Assembly (NCBI GenBank): GCA_963642145.1
Contig: CAVIFU010000001.1
Location: 62,001-126,000, forward strand
Reading direction: 5' to 3'
DNA from: Stercoripulliclostridium_A sp963642145
GTDB taxonomy: Bacteria; Bacillota; Clostridia; Christensenellales; DTU072
DNA: 64,000 nucleotides
Of the stretch, positions 17,957 to 27,965 are shown piece by piece (the stretch's first letter is position 1; the number at the start of each line of letters is the position of its first letter). The position numbers and the translations under genes were made by a program. The notes under the pieces were generated by a model, which saw nothing but the letters and a program-made list of their open reading frames with translations, made no database searches and was not told the origin of the DNA.

Positions 17957-18613
17957 CTAAATCGTATTCTCGTTCCTTTCGTCGACATCGTCGGACTCAG
18001 AGCCGTACCCTATTCTTCCCACGCTGATTTCGTAAGCCACGCGCGTTTCCGAAGAACCGTCATCCAATAATTTTTGATACTCTCTACTCTGAATTCTTCC
18101 GGACAAAGTAATTTTGTCCCCTACTTCGAGCTTTGCCGCAAATCGAGCGTTGCGTCCCCAGGCAATACACGGAATATAATCGGACTTATTATAAGCCCTG
18201 TTTACGGCAATCAAAATATCGGCGATTTCGCGTTTGAACGGCGTTGTGCGGAATACCGGCGGCTTACAAACAAAACCGGTAAGTTCGATGTTGTTGGCGT
18301 TTTGTATTTCGTTTGCGGGGTCGAACAGACTCCTTACAAACACCGTAAGCATAAGCTTCGATTTTCCGTTAACCAATTTGTTATAGCTACGGAATTGCCC
18401 GTCGATAGCCACTTTGTTTCCTACCGCAAAATCAGAATCGGCAAGCAGGCGTTCCGAAATTGTTACGGGAATGACGTCTTTTTGCCCGGAAAGACGTTCG
18501 ATCTCGATTGCCGACTCATAGAAACCTTCGCCGAATACGCTATGAGAATAGACAGGTTCCATTGCCGTTATGCCGGAAATTGTTACTACGTTGTTATTCA
18601 TAATGTCATCCAT
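17957..18613 (-). CDS. Two-OB-fold single-stranded DNA-binding-like protein
   Basis: The 218-residue protein appears to hold two SSB-type OB folds. The second half (about 108-205) is clearest: NNIELTGFVCKPPVFRTTPF, then ADILIAVNR and YIPCIAWGRNARFA, and finally GDKITLSGRIQSREY. The first half (about 8-95) has the same strand pattern but is more diverged. Proteins of this type occur in Clostridia alongside ordinary SSB; the role is not known to me. GGAGG lies 7 nt before the ATG; an internal ATG at codon 5 is an alternative. Confidence 0.75.
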   Translation of the reverse strand: MDDIMNNNVVTISGITAMEPVYSHSVFGEGFYESAIEIERLSGQKDVIPVTISERLLADSDFAVGNKVAIDGQFRSYNKLVNGKSKLMLTVFVRSLFDPANEIQNANNIELTGFVCKPPVFRTTPFKREIADILIAVNRAYNKSDYIPCIAWGRNARFAAKLEVGDKITLSGRIQSREYQKLLDDGSSETRVAYEISVGRIGYGSESDDVDERNENTI

Positions 18614-18634
18614 TTTATATCCTCCGGATGTAAA

Positions 18635-19390
18635 TTAATTATTTTTGATTTGTTTTCCTTGCGAATCGATGGTGTATCCGTTCGCATATACAAGTTCGTC
18701 AAGTCTTACCGCCCTCAGATTTTTATTTTTTATCGACGTTATTACAATAGGCAACGCATCGAGTATGTGGTCGCTGTTGTTATGGAATAGCACAATCGCG
18801 CCGGGCGCAAGTTTCGGAGTCACCCTTTCCGTAATCTGTCCGCCGGAAAGCCCCTTCCAATCCAAGCTATCGATGCTCCACTGAATGCACTGCATATTTT
18901 TGTTTGTCAATGCGTTTATCAGTTTGTTGTCATATTCGCCGAAAGGCGCGCGAAAGTACGTCGCCGAATAACCCGTCAGCGTCAGAATTTTGGCGTTGAC
19001 TTCGGTTATCTCGTTGTCGATATCGGACGTTCCGAGCTTGGACATATGCTTGTGATTAAGGCTGTGGTTAGCCACAAGATGCCCTCGATCGTAAATTTCT
19101 TTGACGAGTTCGGCGTTTGCGTCAATCCAAAACCCTGTCAAAAAGAACGTTCCGCGCAATCCGTTCGCTTCCAGTATGTCCATTATTCCGCGAGTTTTAT
19201 CGGAGCCCCAAGCCGCGTCAAATGTAAGAGCGACCTTATTTTCGGCGGTATCCACGCTATATATCGGTATCAGTCTATTAGTCGAAACGCTCGTGAATAC
19301 TCCGGCGCCGGCAAGCGCGACAATCGTTATTACGATAATAAGCGCGACAGCCGTCAGCAATACGGCTCGCTTTTTACATACTATGAACAT
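18635..19390 (-). CDS. Polysaccharide deacetylase, PdaB-like
   Basis: The 251-residue protein has an N-terminal membrane anchor (about 10-32) and a NodB deacetylase domain. The catalytic and metal residues are in TFDAAWG (D58) and NHSLNHKH (H109, H113); YFRAPFGEYD follows. PdaB-type enzymes act on spore peptidoglycan, which fits this spore former. GGGAGGAG precedes the ATG. Confidence 0.85.
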   Translation of the reverse strand: MFIVCKKRAVLLTAVALIIVITIVALAGAGVFTSVSTNRLIPIYSVDTAENKVALTFDAAWGSDKTRGIMDILEANGLRGTFFLTGFWIDANAELVKEIYDRGHLVANHSLNHKHMSKLGTSDIDNEITEVNAKILTLTGYSATYFRAPFGEYDNKLINALTNKNMQCIQWSIDSLDWKGLSGGQITERVTPKLAPGAIVLFHNNSDHILDALPIVITSIKNKNLRAVRLDELVYANGYTIDSQGKQIKNN

Positions 19391-19463
19391 TTCTCCTCCC
19401 GATTTTAAGCTTTTTTCAAGGTGGAATTAAGGCAAGTATTGTCGATATTTGTCATAAAACAAC

Positions 19464-19498
19464 ACAAAAAAAGCACATCCGATTATAGATATGCTTTT
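19464..19498 (-). terminator. Terminator after the repeat lipoprotein
   Basis: An 11-bp stem with one mismatch (AAAAGCATATC / GATGTGCTTTT) is followed on the minus strand by seven Ts, about 60 nt after the lipoprotein stop. The rest of 19391-19554 shows no gene. Confidence 0.7.
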
Positions 19499-19554
19499 AA
19501 TAAAGTTTATATTACGAGTTAATGAAATTCTACGTAAATATCTCTATGATTTCG

Positions 19555-22500
19555 CTATAATATCGAGTAGTCGTAATTAGACCACACTAAGTGATTTTTA
19601 TAGAGCTTCTCTTGCGACGAGCCGATGGTAATTTTAAGCGATCCGTCGGCAGTGTTGTCAATGGGAGCAAAGTATGCACCGGGAAGAGATACGCACGAAC
19701 TTAGATTGATATTCAGTTGCTTGCCTGCGCAAACATTAAATGCGTATTTGCCGATTCTTTGAATCGTGTCGAGATTAAATGTCGTCAAGCTATCCGCGCC
19801 GTAGAATGCGTAATCTCCTATATAAGTGACGGTGGACCTGTTTATGCCGAAGTCGGCTATGCCGTCTACGCCTATTATTGACATGTAAGATATACCGGCA
19901 AGTTTTTTGGCATTCGAGAAAGCATAACTGCTTATCGTGGTAAGTCCTCCGGAATAAATCATTTGAGTTAGGTTTTTGGCGCCATAGAAGGCGTAACTTG
20001 CTATTACTTTTACTTTGCTCGGCACTGTAAACGCAGACTGCTCTTTCGAGGCGGGATAGGCAATCAGGAGCGTCCTGCTTGCGTTGAAGAGCACGCCGTC
20101 TTGCGTACTGAAAGACGAATTAGAGCTCGGCGCGCTTATGCGTTCAAGAGCCGTGCAATCCATAAACACGCCCGTACCGATGGAGGAAACGCACTTCAAA
20201 TCTATATTCTTTATCTCTTTGAGACCGTATAACGCGAACCTATCCAAAGTGCACACATAGGATAAATCCAAAGATAATACGCCTTGGGCGTTACCGAACG
20301 CATAAGGCGCGATGTAAGTTACCGCCCTGTTTGAATACGATTCCGGTATCTTGATATATACGTCGGATCCGCGATACGCAAACACTCCGTAAGTTCCGTC
20401 TTTACGCTTATATAACAGGAAGTTATTTATATCGTTAATACCGTTTCGATAAAAATAGAAATCCTCCTCGGCATTACCATACGGCGATACGACGAAGTAA
20501 TTGTTATCGAAATAGACAGTAGATTCGGCGTTGAATTTATCATTGAGAATTCTTGCCGTCGCATTTGCGATACGCGCTACTTCGGAGAGATCGTTTATTT
20601 CGAATATGTAGAAGTCGTGCCCGTATTTGGCTTTCACCGATACGGCACCGCAAATATAGCCGGCGTAGTCGGATAACGTATTGTCAAAGACCTTATATAA
20701 GTCATACCGATTCTTTTGATACGAGACGGTAAAGCCGTAGCGGTTGAATAACTGCAAATTTTTCTTATAGGAGCTTTCCAATCCGAATACATATTTTTCG
20801 GAATCGCTTATCTGTTCGAACTCGGCATAAATTTCCACTGCCGATTCGGGCATTGTAAAGACATCGCATATCGGCGTATAACCGTTATTCGGTTCCACAA
20901 TGTTTAGCGATTTGAGTTTGTACCCCTTATTCGGGCTTACGTTCAATTTAACCAACGTGCCTGCCGCTATTCCGCCGTTTCGACCGACGCTAACCGTGCC
21001 GCCGCTCGTCGTGCGTACGGTTATGTAATAGCTACGCGATTTGTCAGTCGTGCGATGTGCCGTACTTGCGGTTACGCTTACGGTGTCGCCATGCTCTGCT
21101 TTGTCGGCAGTCAGTTCAAATACGTTCGCGGAGTCCAAAAGTTCGGTGTACGTGCCTATCGCCACGGACAATTTTACGTCTTCCGTAAGGTAGTCTTCGT
21201 ACGCACCCACATTGAAGTAGACGTTTCCGCCTATTTTGAGTGAGGTCGATGAAGGCGTCGCGTATATTTTGCCGTCGTCGTACGCATCTACGCCGAATAC
21301 GCGGTCAAATTTTGCCGTAACGCATACGTTATCAGCGTCGGGCATTGAGAACGAGTCGTTATTGCTTAGCGACAGTGTTTTCTTTTCACCGTTAAGCGTA
21401 TATGTAACGGTTATGCCTTTATCGGCAAGCACATAGCCGTTTATCGAGGCTGCCGTAACCGTAACGCGTTCGTATTCGCAAGCGGTAGTTTTATCCGCCG
21501 TTACGGAGCCGCCTATCGCCGAGTTGAGTAAGTTCACCGCGTGCGCGGTACCCTTTTCTACAACCTTTGCGTATATCGTTACATCCTCGTCGGGCATAAG
21601 GAAAACGCCGTAATTTATTCTTACGTTTTCGTTATATACCAATTTTTCATATGCAAAAACATATCCTTCGTCGGGTATGATGTCAACTGTTATTTTATCG
21701 CCGTATGACGCGAATTCCGCAGACAACACACTCGTAAACTTATCTGAATCGGTCGCTTCAACCGATATACTGTGCCCTATCGGCAAAAAATCGACGGTAA
21801 TGTTACAATCAGACTTAGGCATGTAGAACGAATCGCCGGCAACGTAAATGCCGTTTGCATATACTCCTCCCAGCCCGTAGCCATTGTCTGCTATGGTCGA
21901 AAACGATATTTTTTCTCCGGCTTTATATGAATTTTTAATATCTTTGATATTGATTTTGCCGTTAACGGGTTCTGTTATCGTCAACTCATAGTCTTCATCG
22001 TTTTGCTTATCGATAACGATAAAAGATGCGCCGACGCTTACATCGGACGTCGGCATTACGAAAGAATTGCCGGATAGGCGCGTGTATACGCTTGCACCTT
22101 TGACGGAATACCTGACAGTGATGCCGTTTAGCATATAGCCGTCGATCGGAGTCGCGGATATTTCCACATATTCTCCGGCGTTCGCTTTTGCGGTATTTAA
22201 GATAATTTGTCCGTTCGCGTTGTTATCGGCAGATACGGAATAGTATGTTCCGCGATCGATTTCCTCGAATTCCGCAATTATCGTTACTTCTTCCGCGCCC
22301 ATGTAGAATAAACACGTATTGCTTACGCCCACATTTAACGCCGTGCCGTCTTGGAAGTAGATGGATTTAAGTTTGTAGCCGTAATCGGGCAAAATCAAAA
22401 GAGTGACTGCGTCTCCGCTTTGAGCTTTTTCAACGCTTCCGACAACCGTACCGTTTGGTTCCGACAGCAGCGGATCGCAAAGAACGGTTACGGAATGCGG

Positions 22501-23079
22501 TTCGAGCTCGAATTCGCAAGTAACCGTTACCGGTTCTGCCGGCATGACGAATTCATAGTAAGCATAGCGTTCTTCCGATTGCGTCAACGCTATACCGTTT
22601 GCTTTCAGTGTGCCGTCCTTAACGACATATCCGGCACCGCACTTAATTTCTACGGTAACGACATCGCCTTTGCGCGCCCTTTTATCTTCCGGCGTAACGA
22701 TCTCAATCGTCCCGTTTTCGGAAGTAGTCAAAACGGTAATGGCATGCCTATACGTTTCAACGCTTTCCCACCCTGCAAAAATCGTGATATTGCGCTTAAC
22801 TCTGTACGTGGAAACGTTTAATCTGTACAAACAATCCTTGTCGATATACCAACCGGTAAATACATAGCCCTGCCTTTCCGGAGGGTTTTCCGGCAAATTT
22901 ATGGAGGCGTTCTCTTTGAGATACATCGTATCCACCGGAGTACCGCCTTGAGTGTTGAAAGAAATTATATACAAACCACGCTTATTTTCGTCATTGTTGC
23001 ACGCGGAAAGAACACCCGCGCACAGGCACGCGCACAACAAGAGGAAAAGTATTGAAATCAAACATTTTTTTAAGCGCAT
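19555..23079 (-). CDS. InlB-repeat / BspA leucine-rich-repeat lipoprotein
   Basis: The 1174-residue protein has a lipoprotein signal peptide with lipobox LSAC (Cys27). An InlB/Flg_new repeat (about 38-105) comes first. About seven divergent beta-rich repeats then run to about residue 730, each with a GY core and a closing MP...V.V.A.F motif. A non-repetitive segment (about 735-930) leads to BspA-type leucine-rich repeats to the end (for example IASYAFYGAKNLTQMI, ISSYAFSNAKKLAGI). It is probably a large surface adhesin or binding protein; the ligand is unknown. It interrupts the usual polC-rimP order and has its own promoter. Confidence 0.85.
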   Translation of the reverse strand: MRLKKCLISILFLLLCACLCAGVLSACNNDENKRGLYIISFNTQGGTPVDTMYLKENASINLPENPPERQGYVFTGWYIDKDCLYRLNVSTYRVKRNITIFAGWESVETYRHAITVLTTSENGTIEIVTPEDKRARKGDVVTVEIKCGAGYVVKDGTLKANGIALTQSEERYAYYEFVMPAEPVTVTCEFELEPHSVTVLCDPLLSEPNGTVVGSVEKAQSGDAVTLLILPDYGYKLKSIYFQDGTALNVGVSNTCLFYMGAEEVTIIAEFEEIDRGTYYSVSADNNANGQIILNTAKANAGEYVEISATPIDGYMLNGITVRYSVKGASVYTRLSGNSFVMPTSDVSVGASFIVIDKQNDEDYELTITEPVNGKINIKDIKNSYKAGEKISFSTIADNGYGLGGVYANGIYVAGDSFYMPKSDCNITVDFLPIGHSISVEATDSDKFTSVLSAEFASYGDKITVDIIPDEGYVFAYEKLVYNENVRINYGVFLMPDEDVTIYAKVVEKGTAHAVNLLNSAIGGSVTADKTTACEYERVTVTAASINGYVLADKGITVTYTLNGEKKTLSLSNNDSFSMPDADNVCVTAKFDRVFGVDAYDDGKIYATPSSTSLKIGGNVYFNVGAYEDYLTEDVKLSVAIGTYTELLDSANVFELTADKAEHGDTVSVTASTAHRTTDKSRSYYITVRTTSGGTVSVGRNGGIAAGTLVKLNVSPNKGYKLKSLNIVEPNNGYTPICDVFTMPESAVEIYAEFEQISDSEKYVFGLESSYKKNLQLFNRYGFTVSYQKNRYDLYKVFDNTLSDYAGYICGAVSVKAKYGHDFYIFEINDLSEVARIANATARILNDKFNAESTVYFDNNYFVVSPYGNAEEDFYFYRNGINDINNFLLYKRKDGTYGVFAYRGSDVYIKIPESYSNRAVTYIAPYAFGNAQGVLSLDLSYVCTLDRFALYGLKEIKNIDLKCVSSIGTGVFMDCTALERISAPSSNSSFSTQDGVLFNASRTLLIAYPASKEQSAFTVPSKVKVIASYAFYGAKNLTQMIYSGGLTTISSYAFSNAKKLAGISYMSIIGVDGIADFGINRSTVTYIGDYAFYGADSLTTFNLDTIQRIGKYAFNVCAGKQLNINLSSCVSLPGAYFAPIDNTADGSLKITIGSSQEKLYKNHLVWSNYDYSIL

Positions 23080-23085
23080 ATTTAT

Positions 23086-23113
23086 ATAATACCTTATACA
23101 GCCGTCATGTCAA
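23086..23113 (-). promoter_or_regulatory. Sigma-A promoter of the repeat lipoprotein, predicted leaderless
   Basis: A perfect TTGACA, 16 bp, TATTAT, then 6 nt to the ATG at 23079. No Shine-Dalgarno sequence is present. Confidence 0.78.
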
Positions 23114-23128
23114 TATTTTTTGAACTTT

Positions 23129-24661
23129 TTATGAAAGACTTGCGAGCTTTTTGAGAACTTTGGCAGTCGCAATCGTATCGTATAGAGCGCGATGCGCGTT
23201 CGTCAGTTCGATATCGAATTGTTTGCACAAGTCGTTTAATGTGTTTTTTCTATCTCTGCGGAAGATTTTTTTTGCCATCGCCAGCGTGTCGATCACCGGG
23301 TTATCGAAGTTATATAAGTATTGCCTCCCGTGATAAGTGATGAATCCGATATCGAACGGCGCGTTATGTGCGCATAGCGTAGCGCCATAGGAAAATTTAT
23401 AAAAATCCCCTACGACGTCTTTGAATATCGGCGCGTCCTTTACGTCCTCGTCGTAGATATTGTTTGTTGCCGAGGCTTCTTCGGGAATATGTTCTTCGGG
23501 ATTTATCAATGTCGAGAAAGTCTCCTTGATAACGCCGTCTTCCATCAATACGGCGCCGATTTCAATTATTTTGCAAGAACTTACCTGCAACCCCGTCGTT
23601 TCAAGGTCAAATACGACGATCTTGCCTTTGAGCAATTCCGGAAGCTCCTCTTCTTTTTCTTCAAACAAATTCCCCTGTTCGGACTCCGAGTAAGGCTCCG
23701 GGAAAACTTTGTAATACTCATCCGGCACGGTATTGTACACAACGTCGGTATTTATACTTGCATAGTCAATGTCGCAAACGGCAATGCGACGCACCCAAAA
23801 TATAAATCCTCCGGATTTCTCATCCATCCGTAGTTCGCCTTCCGCGACTATGTCTATGTCCTCCAATAGGTAAGAACGCATCGCTTCTTGTTGTTTGGGG
23901 AACCTCGGGAATATCATGCAATCCACTTTTGCCGTCGTATCGTCTATTGAAAATCGAAAATAAACTTTACCGTTTTTGGACATAGCTTCGCGCACGTTAG
24001 ACAGCTTGCCGCAGAGAGTGACGTTTTCCGACTCCTTTTTAAGTGCGTCCACTATGTATACCGGTTTACGTCCGATTGTTCCTATCAAATCGACTTTAAT
24101 TTTAACATTTGCAACGCGCAAAGTCGGTCTCACTGAAGAAACGGATCTGATTTTGCGTATACCGTCATAGCTTTTCTTTTCGGTACGGAAGAACTCTACT
24201 TCAACGCTTTCGAATATTTGACCCTCCAAGTAATCCGAAAGTTGTTTATCGTATCCGCAGTCGGCAAGATATCCGAAAACATCCGGCGGTGCGCCTACTT
24301 TAATCTTAACAAGGCAATATTCGATTTGTATGTCAAAAGTGACGTCACCGAGTTTAGAGAACAACAGACTGCTTTCTTTGTAAAAAAAGTCGTTGATACA
24401 TTGAAGAATATACCTTTCGCTCGTTTCCGTTTTTTTGTACACTACATGGAAAATAATGTTTTTCGGCAAAATATCGCCGATTATGTCCGAAACTTTATGC
24501 TTTAACTCTTCGTTGAGGCGCGTATCGTAATTGGTAGCGTCCACAAGCAACGTAATTACAAGCTCGTCCGTTTCGTTGATAACGGCATGCGACAACTTGA
24601 ATATACGCTCTTCTTCATTCAAGGATTCATTCAGAAGATAATTAAAGGCGCCGTTATCCAT
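23129..24661 (-). CDS. PolC-derived protein: N-terminal region, OB fold and DEDDh exonuclease only
   Basis: The 510-residue protein looks like the front part of PolC: an N-terminal PolC-like region (about 1-190), an OB fold (about 200-305), a 45-residue acidic linker, and a DEDDh 3'-5' exonuclease (about 345-508). Catalytic residues are intact: D352 and E354 (FDLETTG), D437 (HNAPFD), H490 and D495 (HRALYD). PolC normally has PHP halves around the exonuclease and about 800 further residues of polymerase; none is here, and the frame ends cleanly after the nuclease. It overlaps ispG by 8 nt, the usual polC place. It could be a repair or RNA-processing nuclease. Confidence 0.85.
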   Translation of the reverse strand: MDNGAFNYLLNESLNEEERIFKLSHAVINETDELVITLLVDATNYDTRLNEELKHKVSDIIGDILPKNIIFHVVYKKTETSERYILQCINDFFYKESSLLFSKLGDVTFDIQIEYCLVKIKVGAPPDVFGYLADCGYDKQLSDYLEGQIFESVEVEFFRTEKKSYDGIRKIRSVSSVRPTLRVANVKIKVDLIGTIGRKPVYIVDALKKESENVTLCGKLSNVREAMSKNGKVYFRFSIDDTTAKVDCMIFPRFPKQQEAMRSYLLEDIDIVAEGELRMDEKSGGFIFWVRRIAVCDIDYASINTDVVYNTVPDEYYKVFPEPYSESEQGNLFEEKEEELPELLKGKIVVFDLETTGLQVSSCKIIEIGAVLMEDGVIKETFSTLINPEEHIPEEASATNNIYDEDVKDAPIFKDVVGDFYKFSYGATLCAHNAPFDIGFITYHGRQYLYNFDNPVIDTLAMAKKIFRRDRKNTLNDLCKQFDIELTNAHRALYDTIATAKVLKKLASLS

Positions 24662-25676
24662 TGTATTCCTCCGCGAGGGCTACAAGCTCATCGATAATAT
24701 CCTTGTTTTCTACTGATTTTTTGAGTTTACCGTTTACGTATATCGCGGAGCGAGTTTTGCCGCCGCACACACCGAAGTCTGCCCCGACGCTTTCTCCGAT
24801 ACCGTTGACGGCGCAGCCCATTACCGCTATTTTGAGAGGTTTTTTGCTGTTTTCGGTCAGAGCTTCCAAACGCTCGGCAATTCCCTTCACATCGATTTCG
24901 GTTCTCGCGCAAGTCGGACAAGCTATCACTTCCGTAAATTTTTTGTCCATGCCTATGGCGCGTAATATTTTTCGTCCTTCCGTCACTTCGAGTATGGGAT
25001 TGGCTGTAAGCGAAACGCGTATGGTATCGCCGATTCCGTCAAGCAACAATGAACCTATCGCAATATCCGACTTTGTTATGCCGAGTTTCGGCGTACCGGC
25101 TTCGGTCAGTCCTACGTGTAAAGGGAGATCTGTAAGCTTACTAAGCGCGCGGTAAGCTTGCACGGTTTTATTTACGTTGGATGTTTTAACGGCAAGTACG
25201 ATGTTTTCTATGCCCAAGTCCATAAGCTCTTCTGCCGAGGCGCACGCCATATGCGCAAGCTCTTCCGCCGTGCGCACGGCGCCTCTTTCCGAGCCTTCGT
25301 TTACGCCTACTCTTACGGGAATACCGCGCTCGGCGCAAACGCTTGCAAATTTATGTAGTCCGTCTTTGGGGAAATTGGACGGGTTTATCCTAACCTTGTG
25401 CGCGCCTGCAAGTATCGACTCGATTGCAAGGCGATAGTCATAGTGTATATCGGCAACCACCGGAATGGGTGAAAGCTTGACAATTGTTTTTAGGCTTTCG
25501 GCAGATTCCGCGTCCGGCACGGATACTCGGACGATGTCGCATCCGACGCCGGATAGTTCACTTATTCTTTCGAGTGTCGCGCGCGTATCCGCTGTCGGCG
25601 TATCCGTCATCGATTGGACGGTAATCGGCGCGCCTCCGCCTATCGGTATATCTTTAACGTAAATGCGTTTTGTCAT
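24654..25676 (-). CDS. ispG: 4-hydroxy-3-methylbut-2-enyl diphosphate synthase
   Basis: The 340-residue 4Fe-4S enzyme of the MEP isoprenoid pathway turns MEcPP into HMBPP. The TIM-barrel half opens with VQSMTDTPTAD; the cluster ligands are in CPTCART and GCAVNGIGE near the C terminus. It follows rseP by 13 nt in a run of lipid and isoprenoid genes. Confidence 0.96.
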   Translation of the reverse strand: MTKRIYVKDIPIGGGAPITVQSMTDTPTADTRATLERISELSGVGCDIVRVSVPDAESAESLKTIVKLSPIPVVADIHYDYRLAIESILAGAHKVRINPSNFPKDGLHKFASVCAERGIPVRVGVNEGSERGAVRTAEELAHMACASAEELMDLGIENIVLAVKTSNVNKTVQAYRALSKLTDLPLHVGLTEAGTPKLGITKSDIAIGSLLLDGIGDTIRVSLTANPILEVTEGRKILRAIGMDKKFTEVIACPTCARTEIDVKGIAERLEALTENSKKPLKIAVMGCAVNGIGESVGADFGVCGGKTRSAIYVNGKLKKSVENKDIIDELVALAEEYNG

Positions 25677-25689
25677 AAGTAGTACCTCG

Positions 25690-26802
25690 TCAAGTAGTTA
25701 CGAATCGGAATATGTCTGCAAATATCGCAAATCCGAACAATAGTACCATTCCTACCGTGTGTATAATAGCCTCAACCTTACGATTGACGGGCTTTTTGAA
25801 GATCCATTCAATCAGACAGAACACCATTCTCGATCCGTCAAGAGCAGGTAACGGCAACAGATTCATTACGGCAAGGTTTGCAGAAACCAAACACACGACA
25901 TATGAGAGCGTGGCAAATCCGCCGCTCGCCGCTTCACTCATAACCTTGATGGTAGTAACGGGACCGCCTACATTGTTAAAAGCAAGTTTCCCGGTCAACA
26001 AACTTCCGAGTATCGCAAAAATTTTGTATACGAGGAAGAACATAAACGTAAACGAGCGAGCAAACGCAAGTAAGAACGGTAATTTTACCGCCGATGTATA
26101 AGAAGAGAACCCGAAGCCGTAATTCGTTTCGGTTTCACCGGTGTCGCTGTTTATTTTGGGCGTAAAGTTGCCTTGCTCATCGAATTCTCCCAACGTATAC
26201 ACGTTTTTGGTAATGGTTAATTTAACTTTTTTGCCGTTGCGCAACACGACCACGTTTGCGGTATCACCGGCTTTGGAAAACGCCGCTTGCGCGTCGTCCA
26301 AGGTAAGAATATTTACCTGTTTGCCGTTTACGCTCAGGAATGCGTCCCCTGCTTCAAGCACTTGCGCGTTGGGAGAATCGGGATAGACTGCGGCAATATT
26401 AGGTAACACTTGTCCGTATGCGGAAAAGAAGATCACTATGATTATCCATCCCGAAACCAAGTTGAAAAAGGCGCCGGAGAAAAGTACTATCAACCTTTTC
26501 CAAGGCGGTTGATTATTGAAAGCTTGCGGATCGGAATTGTCCTCGTCTTCGCCCTCGAATTGACAAAATCCGCCGAGAGGGAAAGGACGTATAGTGAACA
26601 AAACGCCGGTTTTTTTGTTTTTATGCTTAAATATAGCGGGTCCGAAGCCGATACCGAATTCATATATTTTGAATCCGAGCAGGCGTCCGGCGAGGTAATG
26701 CCCGAGTTCATGGACTACCACCATAAACATAAGTGCAAGTATGGCAAGCAGTACATACCCGATGGTTGCCATGACGCTTGCAAACGTTGCCGATATCAAC
26801 AT
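25690..26802 (-). CDS. rseP: Site-2 membrane metalloprotease RseP
   Basis: The 370-residue intramembrane zinc protease carries HELGH at 31-35, a PDZ domain (about 120-190), and the second active-site motif PLPALDGSR near residue 315. About four membrane helices are visible. The Bacillus homologue RasP cleaves anti-sigma factors and signal peptide remnants. It overlaps the end of dxr by 7 nt. Confidence 0.95.
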   Translation of the reverse strand: MLISATFASVMATIGYVLLAILALMFMVVVHELGHYLAGRLLGFKIYEFGIGFGPAIFKHKNKKTGVLFTIRPFPLGGFCQFEGEDEDNSDPQAFNNQPPWKRLIVLFSGAFFNLVSGWIIIVIFFSAYGQVLPNIAAVYPDSPNAQVLEAGDAFLSVNGKQVNILTLDDAQAAFSKAGDTANVVVLRNGKKVKLTITKNVYTLGEFDEQGNFTPKINSDTGETETNYGFGFSSYTSAVKLPFLLAFARSFTFMFFLVYKIFAILGSLLTGKLAFNNVGGPVTTIKVMSEAASGGFATLSYVVCLVSANLAVMNLLPLPALDGSRMVFCLIEWIFKKPVNRKVEAIIHTVGMVLLFGFAIFADIFRFVTT

Positions 26803-27965
26803 TCCTCACCTCCGAATTTACATATAATATATTCCCTTACCTCGCGTTCGATACTCAAAATATCTTCAACGGACTCGATTATTCCACAGTTAAACTTGTT
26901 CAACGCGCATTCTACTGCGTCTGAAATGCCGTAGAAATTCAGTTTGCCGTTCAAATATAAGTCAACGGCAACCTCATCGGCTACGCAAAGCACCGCGCCG
27001 AGGTAGTCCGATTCCGACGCCAACACCTTCTCCGCGAGGGCAAAGCAAGGGAATTTATCTCTGTCCGGCTCCGAAAAAGTCAAATTCGACAGCGCGCAAA
27101 TATCCAAAGCCAGCGGCGCGCCAGTAATCGGACAACGTTTGGGATGCGTAAGCGCATATTGAATCGGTATCCGCATATCCGGAGCATAATAAACAAGTTT
27201 TGACGTGCCGTCACGGAACGTGACGGACGCATGGATCAAGCTTTCTCTATGCACAACGGCTTTAACGTTATTCGTACCGAACAGATGTTTTGCTTCAATC
27301 AGCTCAAACCCTTTATTCATGAGCGTAGCGGTGTCCACCGTTACTTTTTTGCCCATTTTCCAGTTGGGATTGCTCAATGCGTCTTTGTGGCTTGTTCTGC
27401 TTATCTCTTCTTTTGAGAGATCTCTGAACGCTCCGCCGGACGCCGTTATCGTTATACCGTCCACGCAATCCGATTCTTCGCCGTTTAGGCAGGTCCAAAT
27501 CGCTGAGTGCTCGGAATCAATCGGAAGTATGCGTTCTCCTACTTTTGCGCCGAGCTCTTTAGCCATACGCATGAACAATCCGCCACCCGCGACAAACGTT
27601 TCTTTGTTGGCGGTGATAAGTTTGGCGCCTGCTCTGAGAGCCGCGAAAGAAGGCGCGATTCCCGCAAATCCGCTTATGCCGTTTACTACTACGTCTATAC
27701 CGTCGAAAGTCGCGGGATCTCCGAGCGCTCGGGTAGTATGGAAATGCTTGTTAGCGTCGGAACCGTCAACGGGATAGTCGTCGTTAGAATAAATTCTTAC
27801 GACGGAAGGGTAATTCGCGAATTCATCGCGAAGCCGTCTGCCCTGTTTGTTCGCGGAAACCAACGCAATAACGTATTCGTTCCCGAGAACCTGTCTGACT
27901 TGCGTTCCGATAGAACCTGTTGCCCCGAGAATGGCAATTTTTTGTTTATTAGCCCTATCCATCAT
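26796..27965 (-). CDS. dxr: 1-deoxy-D-xylulose-5-phosphate reductoisomerase
   Basis: The 389-residue enzyme makes MEP in the isoprenoid pathway with NADPH. The nucleotide-binding GATGSIGTQ, the active-site region LPIDSEHSAIWTCL and TASGGAFRDL are present. The start overlaps the cdsA stop; two ATG codons lie in tandem. Confidence 0.96.
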   Translation of the reverse strand: MMDRANKQKIAILGATGSIGTQVRQVLGNEYVIALVSANKQGRRLRDEFANYPSVVRIYSNDDYPVDGSDANKHFHTTRALGDPATFDGIDVVVNGISGFAGIAPSFAALRAGAKLITANKETFVAGGGLFMRMAKELGAKVGERILPIDSEHSAIWTCLNGEESDCVDGITITASGGAFRDLSKEEISRTSHKDALSNPNWKMGKKVTVDTATLMNKGFELIEAKHLFGTNNVKAVVHRESLIHASVTFRDGTSKLVYYAPDMRIPIQYALTHPKRCPITGAPLALDICALSNLTFSEPDRDKFPCFALAEKVLASESDYLGAVLCVADEVAVDLYLNGKLNFYGISDAVECALNKFNCGIIESVEDILSIEREVREYIICKFGGEEC

